Under the pieces are notes generated by a model, which worked only from the letters and a program-made list of their open reading frames with translations, was not told where the DNA came from and did not search any database. Both the position numbers and the translations under genes were made by a program. From Clostridia bacterium (lineage in GTDB: Bacteria; Bacillota; Clostridia; Peptostreptococcales; Caminicellaceae), in assembly GCA_022361035.1 (NCBI GenBank), contig JAKSBP010000003.1, positions 1 through 48,133 of the forward strand: a stretch of DNA of 48,133 nt, in the 5' to 3' direction. Of the stretch, positions 1-6,367 are shown piece after piece (within the stretch, counting starts at the first letter, position 1; every line of letters begins with the position of its first letter).

Positions 1-503
1 ACGAAAAATGATTTCTCGTTATTAATTTTAGTTAGTTTTACCTGAATATTCCTTATTCCAATCGAAATAAAAACTAGAGTTGGCAATAAAGAAACAACTA
101 TAACTTGAATATAATCCAACTTAAAAAACTTGTTATTGAAGAAATCAAGGTAAAAACCACCGAAAGAAAAAGTTAAAGCACTTCCTGCAAATAAAATAAT
201 GAGTAAGTCAAACCTAAAACTTTTTAACACAATTAAAATACTATGCCAAAAATCTCTCCTAAAAAGATATGAAAGAATTATTAAAAAGTAAGAGACAGCA
301 ATAACACAAAGCCATGTTTTGCTAGAAAGGTGTAATAAATAAGTTCCATTAGTATTTAATAGTATCAAAACTCTTTCAGTGAACAACTTAGCAATAAGGA
401 CAACTTCAGTAAGTAGTACCCCAATTAAAAATGATTTTATTAGTAAAGGTATGTTTATATTAAATGATTTTAAGTTATTATCTTTCGTACTAGACAATTC
501 CAT
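1..503 (-). CDS. partial multi-pass membrane protein (N-terminal part)
   Basis: The reading frame starts with ATG at 503-501 and stays open to the left edge, so only the first 167 codons are visible. A GGAGG (RC of cctcc) lies just upstream of the ATG. The visible part starts with a short polar stretch (MELSSTKDNNLKSFNINIP) and then has about four hydrophobic segments, roughly residues 22-42, 62-82, 95-115 and 132-152, separated by basic loops (FRRDF, NNKFFK). This is the pattern of an integral membrane domain at the N terminus of a larger protein. The family is not recognisable from this part; membrane-anchored P-loop NTPases of the KAP or YobI type are one possibility, but no P-loop is in view. 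The broken SEC-C gene lies upstream on the same strand. Confidence 0.55.
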   Translation of the reverse strand, partial: MELSSTKDNNLKSFNINIPLLIKSFLIGVLLTEVVLIAKLFTERVLILLNTNGTYLLHLSSKTWLCVIAVSYFLIILSYLFRRDFWHSILIVLKSFRFDLLIILFAGSALTFSFGGFYLDFFNNKFFKLDYIQVIVVSLLPTLVFISIGIRNIQVKLTKINNEKSFF

Positions 504-518
504 TATATCTGTTCCCTC

Positions 519-1109
519 CTAAATGTAAAATTGCTCCCACCCCATAAAAGAAAAACACCTTAGTTTCGCCTTAATTAAGCAAAGTAAATTTTTTAGACAA
601 AAAGGGGACTTAAAGATATGTCGCTTATATAGTTCTAATACTTTTCTTGAACTTCTTTTATATTCTTCCATCATAATTTCAAATTCTAACATAATCTTCT
701 GAACTAGGCATAATCCATCTAAGAGATTATTCCTTACTTCACTTAACATGGATTTTTTAATATAAGCAAATAGACTTATCTAAGCAACAATCTTTGTACA
801 TATTATTACTTCCACAAGGACATATTTCTTTTTTGGACAATCTAAAATTCTTGATCACAAAAGCCACTCCTATTCATTAATTCTCTCGCTATCATAAAGT
901 AGTCCGATGTTAAACGGTTTAAAGGAAGGGAAATCTTGTCACCTTTTTCATTCGCCATAACATAAATAAATTAAAAAACTTTCTATTGTAAAATGCTGAA
1001 AATTAGTTGATTCAGTATGTAAATCCCATGGGCTATCATAGAATGCTTTCCCATAACCTAACAAATCAAAATTCTTTATGAATTTTAGACTGCTTTTATC
1101 ATCATTCAT
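519..1109 (-). pseudogene. SEC-C motif protein broken by several frameshifts
   Basis: Read on the minus strand, coding-like pieces follow each other in different frames. They are: ATG at 1109 after AAAGGAG (MNDDKSSLKFIKNFDLLGYG, ending at a TGA at 948-950); a frame with NEKGDKISLPLNRLTSDYF ending near 850; a piece with the SEC-C zinc motif CPCGSNNMYKDCC (stop at 757-759); and a final 76-codon frame (519-749) rich in charged residues. SEC-C is the zinc-binding motif at the end of SecA that also occurs in many small bacterial proteins. The order and spacing suggest one ancestral gene of about 195 codons with at least three frameshifts. Alternatively, the SEC-C piece could be a separate 33-residue protein starting with GTG at 858, which has an AGGAG 8 nt upstream. 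I favour a decayed gene. Confidence 0.5.
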
Positions 1110-1880
1110 CAAAAAGACTCCTTTTTCAATTTTATTATCATATAATATCTTTAGGCACTTTATTAAATTTATAAATTCCCATTATTGACATAATAAGCAT
1201 CAGCAATATAAAAAAAGTTACACTACAAAAAATATATCAATTAAATCTATTAGTAATAATATTATTTATGCAAACTTTGTAAAATTCCTTTGTCTAATTT
1301 TATCTACATGCAACTTATTTTGTCGATTTGCTGAATATAATTCTTTTTTCTTCAAAGTTCTAATTCGTAGTTTGATATATATCATCTCTAAATAAGTAGA
1401 AAGGGTTTAAAGTGTGGCATAGAATTAAATACGCTTAACATTTGATAATAAGAAAAAGTTAATCAAATAATCTGAGAATATCTAATTTGGACTAACTATT
1501 TTTTTATATGAATAGAATCTTTAATTTGTTCATCAAATTTTCATTGTCGATTTTTTAATTTAAACATTAATTTTCAATATTTCTTATAAAGAAAATATTC
1601 TTGTGTCAAAAGTATAAAAAGCAAGTATTTTTATGTCATGAAATTTGTGACACAAAACTACTTGCTTTCATACAAATATTGGTATTCATTAATTTTAAGA
1701 AACTCTAAGAGCATTAAAAACCCTCATTCATTAGAATAATGGTAATTATTAGCACAATAAAAGTATTTTTGTGTCAATCTAAACTGTATTTGTAAATAAA
1801 TATTAAAATTTACAATGCAAAAATTATTATCTTTTAGACTTCGATTATATTGCTTTCATTCATTACTTTATTTTAGAATT
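1110..1880. other. gene-less AT-rich stretch
   Basis: I see no reading frame above 60 codons and no recognisable gene remnant. The stretch holds the long hairpin at 1618-1668 and two further copies of its inner sequence (TTGTGTCAAAAGTA near 1601 and AAAGTATTTTTGTGTCA near 1761), so it looks like old repeat or insertion-element debris. Confidence 0.4.
1618..1668. repeat. near-perfect 21-bp inverted repeat (hairpin)
   Basis: The left arm 1618-1638 starts AAAGCAAGTA and ends TGTCA. The right arm 1648-1668 is its reverse complement except at two positions. The loop is 9 nt. The TGTGTCA core recurs at about 1603 and 1771, so this is probably the end of, or a relic of, a small mobile repeat and not an ordinary terminator. 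Neither arm is followed by a run of T. Confidence 0.6.
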
Positions 1881-2009
1881 TTACTTTCTACTCGTATACA
1901 CTGACAGAGTCTTTTCCGCTAAGAGACCTATTAGAATACCAATCGCATAGCAAACTATATCACTCCATAAAAATCCAAATCCTAAAATTAATCCCCCTAT
2001 TTTATTCAT
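1881..2009 (-). CDS. small membrane protein, 42 aa
   Basis: The frame runs from ATG at 2009 to TAA at 1881-1883. The product is almost entirely one or two hydrophobic segments (GLILGFGFLW, then CYAIGILIGLLAEK) followed by a short basic tail (SVYTSRK). Coding-like sequence continues in frame upstream of this ATG (KLLCCTIDVIR before MNKIGG) to a stop near 2070 without an ATG or a clear ribosome binding site. The gene may therefore start at a non-standard codon further up or may have lost its 5' end. It is too short for the usual ORF cut-off. No family is recognised. It lies between the repeat-rich gap and the Cache lipoprotein, on the same strand as the latter. Confidence 0.45.
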   Translation of the reverse strand: MNKIGGLILGFGFLWSDIVCYAIGILIGLLAEKTLSVYTSRK

Positions 2010-2085
2010 TCGTATAACATCTATAGTGCAACATAATAATTTTATGTAAACATCTCTTTTGTAATTGTAAAATTAGTTCATTTTC

Positions 2086-2604
2086 TTACTTAACTACAAT
2101 GTCAATACCTATAACTCCTAGCAATTCATCTTGCTTAAATAAAGCTCTAGTATATGTAAGTATATTCTCACCTGTCTTAGCTTCCTTATATAGACTAGAA
2201 ACGTAATAGCCCTTTTCTTTCGCTTGTACATACCAATCTCTGATCCTACCGTCATAGTCTTCTGGTAAAGTCATAGTAGGATATATAAATGTTTTCCCAT
2301 CATCTTCAGTAACAAAATACAGATTAGTGTATTCTATTTCTATCTCTGTGAGAAAGTTTTCAAAAATATTGGTTATAGCCTCATCGTTCATTTTTGAAGT
2401 TAACAGACTCTTCTCTAAAGTATCAAATCTGGATTGTATATAGTCTAACTCGTCTTGATGTTCAATTACTTCAACCTTCGTCTGCGCATCATTTTTACTA
2501 TGTTTTATTATCCCTGCTTTTAATGTGAGTTTACATCCAGTAATATTAAATATTAAAATTATTAACATTGAAATACAACAAATCTTTTTAGTTACGCTCT
2601 TCAT
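2086..2604 (-). CDS. lipoprotein with a Cache-like sensor domain
   Basis: The 172-residue product starts with a basic N terminus, a hydrophobic stretch and the lipobox FNITGC (Cys24), so it should be exported and lipid-anchored outside the membrane. After a charged linker (about 30-70), residues 75-172 resemble a PDC/Cache extracytoplasmic sensor: the YFVTEDDGKTFIYPT strand pair, the D-Y-x-R-x-R-D-W-Y helix (DGRIRDWYVQAKEKG), TGENILTYTRALF, and the ending GVIGIDI. In histidine kinases and chemoreceptors this domain binds small ligands and is tied to a cytoplasmic output. Here it stands alone with no membrane helix after it and no kinase domain, so it may act as a binding protein for a partner. 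The start is ATG at 2604. Whether it is expressed with the neighbouring small gene at 1881-2009 is unclear. Confidence 0.75.
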   Translation of the reverse strand: MKSVTKKICCISMLIILIFNITGCKLTLKAGIIKHSKNDAQTKVEVIEHQDELDYIQSRFDTLEKSLLTSKMNDEAITNIFENFLTEIEIEYTNLYFVTEDDGKTFIYPTMTLPEDYDGRIRDWYVQAKEKGYYVSSLYKEAKTGENILTYTRALFKQDELLGVIGIDIVVK

Positions 2605-2862
2605 GATATCACTCCAATCTTAATCAGCATATCAACCAGCTCTTTATTATTTTCTTCCAACTAGTTGAATTTATAAATTTTCATACGATGCAATAACAGC
2701 GGGTAGTTTGCTCAGCTTCTTCTATTATTAGATTAACTAATGGAAACCACACTTTTTCTTTAAGTTTTTAAAAATGTATTTAAGTAATAGTGCTATGCGC
2801 ATCCTTTCTTTGAGTATAAGTACTACTACGAAGAATGGCTCAGTGGTCACAACTCAAGGATT
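2605..2862. other. intergenic, no clear gene
   Basis: The minus strand carries a short open stretch near 2690-2760 (reading WFPLVNLIIEEAEQTTR) without a start signal, which could be a gene scrap. Otherwise I see nothing until the promoter at 2863. Confidence 0.3.
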
Positions 2863-2892
2863 TTGACAAACAAGAGTGTTATGTTATATGAT
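2863..2892 (+). promoter_or_regulatory. sigma-A-type promoter for the 2941 gene
   Basis: TTGACA at 2863-2868, an 18-nt spacer, then TATGAT at 2887-2892, about 50 nt before the ATG at 2941. This is one of the best consensus -35 boxes in the window. Confidence 0.6.
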
Positions 2893-2940
2893 ATTATAAG
2901 CCAATATATATAAGACTTAGATTTAGAAGGTGAAAAGCTT

Positions 2941-3378
2941 ATGAATAAATATAATAACAATGCATATGAAACAAAGACCTATAGAGCATTAGTTGTACTT
3001 TTTTGTTTCATGGTTTTTTCAATTATTTTTGGAGCTGAATTTTTAGGTCAGTATTTTTCAAAAGATGCTGTCAATAAATTAGTTTGTATAGATATTTGTA
3101 TAGTATTTATTATTATAGCGTATATCATTAAGACAAAGGAAAGAATATACTGGATTACATCATTTTCATATAAGGAAGCTAAGAATATGGAGCCTGAAAA
3201 ACGTAGGATAATTAGTAAGACATTTTGGGATGTTTTTGGAAGAAATATGATAGTCTTAATTCTTTATATGATTGCTGGGCTAGTAATAGGAACGCCATTT
3301 ATTTTAGATATCATAGTATTTGTAGTAGGAGTACTTTTTGCAGCAATAAGGATTATGGTGGTTCAAAGCAAGATATAG
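2941..3378 (+). CDS. four-helix integral membrane protein, unknown function
   Basis: The 145-residue product has hydrophobic segments at about 15-35, 45-62, 100-120 and 123-142, with a short basic cytoplasmic-type loop between helices 2 and 3 (KTKERIYW, then KEAKNMEPEKRR). An AGAAGGTGA ribosome binding site precedes the ATG by 8 nt and a TTGACA/TATGAT promoter lies 50 nt upstream, so the gene is probably transcribed on its own. The neighbours on both sides are on the other strand. I recognise no family or catalytic motif; a small membrane-associated stress or permease-like protein is as much as can be said. Confidence 0.65.
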   Translation: MNKYNNNAYETKTYRALVVLFCFMVFSIIFGAEFLGQYFSKDAVNKLVCIDICIVFIIIAYIIKTKERIYWITSFSYKEAKNMEPEKRRIISKTFWDVFGRNMIVLILYMIAGLVIGTPFILDIIVFVVGVLFAAIRIMVVQSKI

Positions 3379-3491
3379 GGGTAATAATGATGATGGAGTG
3401 ATATTACTCTCCAACGCATTTCTTTAACCGTTTTTCAATGAAAATCAAACTACTATTCCCAGCTTTAATTTCTACTCATCTTGACATTCTA

Positions 3492-4000
3492 TTAATCAAG
3501 TATTAATGTAGCAAATACAAATTCTGATTTATCTATTTTACATTTTATTAATAGACAATGAATGTTTTTATCATCAACTGTATAGTCTTCATACTTTCTA
3601 GATTCTAAAGTATCTATAAATTTAAAATACACTTTATCATTTTCAAGTTCCCTTACTAAACTACCTTCCACATTAAAGTTAGAAATGATATTGCCTCTTT
3701 TATCAAGAATAAAATCATATACTTCATATTCGCCTACAGCAAAATTTGGATTTTCTATTATAATATCTTCATCGAATGGGATAATAGGAAGATCTTCAAA
3801 TCTCTTACCAACCATATAATCTTTTAATCTTTTCTCAATATCTTCCTGTGTCTTATTGTATCTATCTCCATAATGTATAACCTTAAGTTGCTCATCGTTG
3901 TATTTAAGCAATAATCTAGGTTCTGGTATCTTCTTCCCACATGCAGTTAAAGTTAATCCCACCAGCATTAAAATTATTAAAGCAAATTTTTTTTACTCAT
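3492..4000 (-). CDS. putative lipoprotein interrupted by a frameshift in an A8 tract
   Basis: The continuous frame (158 codons, ATG at 3968) starts in the middle of a signal peptide (MLVGLTLTACGKK, lipobox LTAC). Upstream, AGGAGG followed by ATG at 4000 opens MSKK and then runs into a stop. Adding one A to the run of eight A (complement of 3987-3994) gives a continuous lipoprotein signal sequence (MSKKKFALIILMLVGLTLTAC). So the gene is intact except for one base in a homopolymer: a phase-variable off state, a recent mutation or a sequencing error. The mature part is hydrophilic, mixed alpha/beta, with no recognised domain. It would be anchored on the outside of the membrane. A TTAATACTTGATTAATAG stretch overlaps its end and no clear terminator follows. 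Confidence 0.55.
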
Positions 4001-4577
4001 CTCACATTCTCCTCCTCATAGCATAAAATATCTCAACTACAAAATAAAACACTTTTTGCTCCAGGTCTTATTATAAGAAATTATAATTACTATCAGATGT
4101 TATTTAATATATTGATGTATTGATCCAAAAGCAATTCTCTGAAATGATATTACTCTTTCATCTAACTAATTCATTTGCAAACCAAAGTCCACAAATATCT
4201 AGGTATTTCAAGTAACGGTTTCATATCAAATCACATACATAATCATAAATTAGGAAACTCTACATGAGCTATTTTACCAAAAACGCAACATGATAGCAAT
4301 AATGGTATTTTGTTTTGGTAATAGTTTTAGGACTTGGTTTTTCTTGGGTGTAGAAAAATTAATGCTATAAGTATTATCAGCTAATGAATATAAAAAGGCT
4401 TAGAACTATTGCATTTGTCATACAATAGTTCTAATGGATAATGAATATAGCAATATGAATAATAATCTTTTTTGATTATGTTACCAAAATTATATTATTA
4501 TTATAGTGGTTTTTGCTCCTAAGATATGCAGAAAAAGTTTATTGCTTTTATCTTAGAAACAACTTAATATATATGAT
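4001..4577. other. gene-less stretch with gene scraps
   Basis: No frame above 60 codons is present. Near 4285-4365 the plus strand carries a hydrophobic stretch split over two frames (MIAIMVFC and VIVLGLGFSW), compatible with a decayed membrane protein. The perfect hairpin at 4400-4434 lies within. Nothing else is recognisable. Confidence 0.3.
4400..4434. repeat. perfect 12-bp inverted repeat
   Basis: TTAGAACTATTG at 4400-4411 and CAATAGTTCTAA at 4423-4434, with an 11-nt loop. There is no strong T run on either side, so its use as a terminator is doubtful. Confidence 0.5.
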
Positions 4578-4790
4578 TTAAATATCAGGGTTTAAATCAT
4601 CATCATCTAAAACATGTTTACCTTTTGTCCCATCTGGATTGATATAATAACCATCAATTATTTCATTTATTCCACCACCAAATGACCAATTATTTGATTC
4701 AATGAATTCTATAAATTTATCATAAAATAAATCATGCGATACTTCTTTTGGTACAGATACACATCCCTTTATTTCGAATTCTTTTTCCAA
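4578..4790 (-). CDS. small acidic protein, 70 aa
   Basis: The start is TTG at 4788-4790, chosen because AGGAGG lies 7 nt upstream and no ATG is available. The product is soluble and acidic: an N-terminal beta-like stretch (KEFEIKGCVSVP), an amphipathic helix (DLFYDKFIEFIESNNWSF), the motif WSFGGGI, and an acidic tail (DDDDLNPDI). The helix-W-x-F-GGG pattern is familiar from small uncharacterised Firmicute proteins, but I cannot name a function. It stands alone on the minus strand. Confidence 0.6.
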   Translation of the reverse strand: MEKEFEIKGCVSVPKEVSHDLFYDKFIEFIESNNWSFGGGINEIIDGYYINPDGTKGKHVLDDDDLNPDI

Positions 4791-4945
4791 ATAGTTTCCT
4801 CCTTTTCTAATTCTATATCCAACCCGCTTGTTTCCAAATACTTTATAACATGTTTTTATAATTTTGTAAAATATTTATTTTTAAGAAAAATATATCCAAA
4901 TGATATGCTTAGAAAATTATATTAGACACGATATTTTTTTATGCA

Positions 4946-4970
4946 TAAAAAAAGAAGGTATTTACCTTCC
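4946..4970 (-). terminator. rho-independent terminator of the TPR/peptide operon
   Basis: On the minus strand GAAGGTAAATACCTTC is followed by seven T (complement of 4947-4953). It lies downstream of the peptide gene ending at 5162 and would end transcription of 5987-5162. Confidence 0.7.
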
Positions 4971-5044
4971 AAGTAATTTACTCTAAGACCCTTTATTTAT
5001 TTTTCTATTATAGTGTATCGAATATATGGCTTTTAAAACTTGGT

Positions 5045-5091
5045 AATCTGTCAAGGTTTGATTTATCAGTATATCTCAACCTTGACAGATT
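5045..5091. repeat. 14-bp-arm hairpin, copy 1 of a dispersed element
   Basis: AATCTGTCAAGGTT (5045-5058) and AACCTTGACAGATT (5078-5091) are perfect complements. Its reverse complement matches the hairpin at 43887-43937 in the arms (ATCTGyCAAGG) and also in the loop (ACTGATAAATCAA), so the two are copies of one element. Both copies lie downstream of a gene, in the same orientation relative to it. The rest of the gap 4791-5161 holds only the terminator at 4946. Confidence 0.6.
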
Positions 5092-5161
5092 TTAAAGTTT
5101 TAATATAAAGAAGGGCTTATAGAAAATAAGCACAAAGTTATTCATATGCGTGCTTTTTTAT

Positions 5162-5323
5162 TTAGTGACTACTTGGAAAATCTTTAACAGATGTTAATAT
5201 AACCAATATATCAGATATATTATTAATAGATATATTTGATATATTACTAATGGCGATTAATAGAGCTAGGGAAATTGTTAGAAACACTGGATTTTTATGT
5301 ATTTTATTAAGTACACTTTTCAC
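5162..5323 (-). CDS. small exported peptide precursor, candidate signal for the adjacent TPR protein
   Basis: The start is GTG at 5321-5323, chosen because AAGGAGG lies 9 nt upstream; the ATG at 5344 overlaps that site and is unlikely. The 53-residue product has a basic N terminus (MKSVLNKIHKN), one hydrophobic segment (PVFLTISLALLIAI), an Asn/Ile/Ser-rich middle and a polar C terminus (ILTSVKDFPSSH). Its start lies inside the last 17 nt of the TPR gene 5307-5987. A TPR protein followed by an overlapping short gene for a secreted propeptide is the known layout of Rap-Phr, NprR-NprX, PlcR-PapR and AimR-AimP. By analogy the C-terminal residues could be released outside and re-imported to bind the TPR domain. 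This is inferred from layout and shape only. Confidence 0.6.
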   Translation of the reverse strand: MKSVLNKIHKNPVFLTISLALLIAISNISNISINNISDILVILTSVKDFPSSH

Positions 5324-5987
5324 CTTTACAACCCTCCTTTTCATAAAATCTTTCTAAAGCTTTTTCTAAATAACTTTTATGATTAATATTTCCTGTAACC
5401 TCTAAATAATTTATCAACATTTCTTTTAATTCATGCCCCTCTTTATGCTTTCCTAAGTAGAACAAAGACATTATTTTTACCATTATGCTCAAGGAAAAGT
5501 CCATATTAAATATACCTTTTTCCCTGCCTATAGCTATGGATTCATCACTATATTCTAAAGCCTTTTCATAATCTTTAAATGTATAAAATCCATTTGCAAT
5601 GTTATATATAATTTTATGTTTTAACTCTACATTTTCAACTTTATCTATATATGAATAAATTATTTTTTTATATTTAATAAAATCTTTTTTATTTCCTACT
5701 TCTCTATAAAAACACATTAAAGAATTAACTATTCTAAAATGAATTTCATTTTCTAATTTAGTTGGTCTAATTTTTTCAAGGAATTTTATTGCATTATCTC
5801 TTTTATTACAGGAATAAAATTCTACTAAAGATTTTACCCATTCGTGAAATAATTGGTCTCCATTCTCATTTCTCTCCATTATTTCACATGATAGAAAAAA
5901 AGCTTCTTCATAGTTAAAATTCTTGATATTATCAAAAATCTTTTGTATCTTTACGACTAGGTCGTCATTTGCCTTATTTGATACCAA
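5307..5987 (-). CDS. TPR-repeat protein of Rap/RRNPPA type, no HTH
   Basis: The 226-residue product starts at TTG (5985-5987) with GGAGG 8 nt upstream. It is all-helical with TPR-like units, clearest at about 120-160 (NIANGFYTFKDYEKALEYSD and the following ESIAIGREKG) and 165-205 (IMVKIMSLFYLGKHKEGHEL). The N terminus has no helix-turn-helix, and the length is well below full Rap or AimR proteins (about 370-390). It is therefore a short TPR-only form or the remaining C-terminal part of a longer regulator. It overlaps the exported peptide gene 5162-5323, which points to peptide binding. The candidate target is unknown: with no DNA-binding domain it would have to act on a partner protein, as Rap phosphatases do. 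Confidence 0.65.
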   Translation of the reverse strand: MVSNKANDDLVVKIQKIFDNIKNFNYEEAFFLSCEIMERNENGDQLFHEWVKSLVEFYSCNKRDNAIKFLEKIRPTKLENEIHFRIVNSLMCFYREVGNKKDFIKYKKIIYSYIDKVENVELKHKIIYNIANGFYTFKDYEKALEYSDESIAIGREKGIFNMDFSLSIMVKIMSLFYLGKHKEGHELKEMLINYLEVTGNINHKSYLEKALERFYEKEGCKGEKCT

Positions 5988-6367
5988 AACTCTATCCTCC
6001 TTATAGACATATTCTCATTTATCATGGCAAATTACTCCATAATATCAATAAAAATATATTATAGGAAAATTGTTTAATTGTAAATAGTATTTCTGTATGT
6101 TTACAAAAACTTAATTTAATATATATAAAATTTATTATATATATTTAAAACTTAATTTTTATCGATAAGATTTTGAACTACTAAAGGCAAACATCCAATC
6201 AGATAAGACTTTGACTGTATTTCACTTTCTTTATTAACTTTCTTCTGTTTTTAAGTTGTAGGTGTTTACAAAATATATTCTTCTCGTTTATGTAAAAGCT
6301 CCAGTATATTCTATTTTAGTATTAGGAAAACTATATGGTAGTAATGGATAAAAGAGGAGGTCATAAA
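5988..6367. other. upstream region of cooS with a repeated 11-mer
   Basis: No gene is present. TGTTTACAAAA occurs twice in direct orientation (6098-6108 and 6263-6273), separated by very AT-rich DNA (near 6120-6150). The copies could be regulator sites for cooS, but I cannot match them to a known operator. The last bases hold the strong ribosome binding site AGAGGAGG (6353-6360) used by cooS. Confidence 0.35.

Noticed and set aside
4734..4925. Plus-strand ORF over the start of the 4578 gene
   Set aside because: No ribosome binding site; overlaps the better-supported minus-strand gene and terminator-like sequence.
6335..6367. Upstream ATG start of cooS
   Set aside because: The strong ribosome binding site lies downstream of this ATG and fits TTG 6368.
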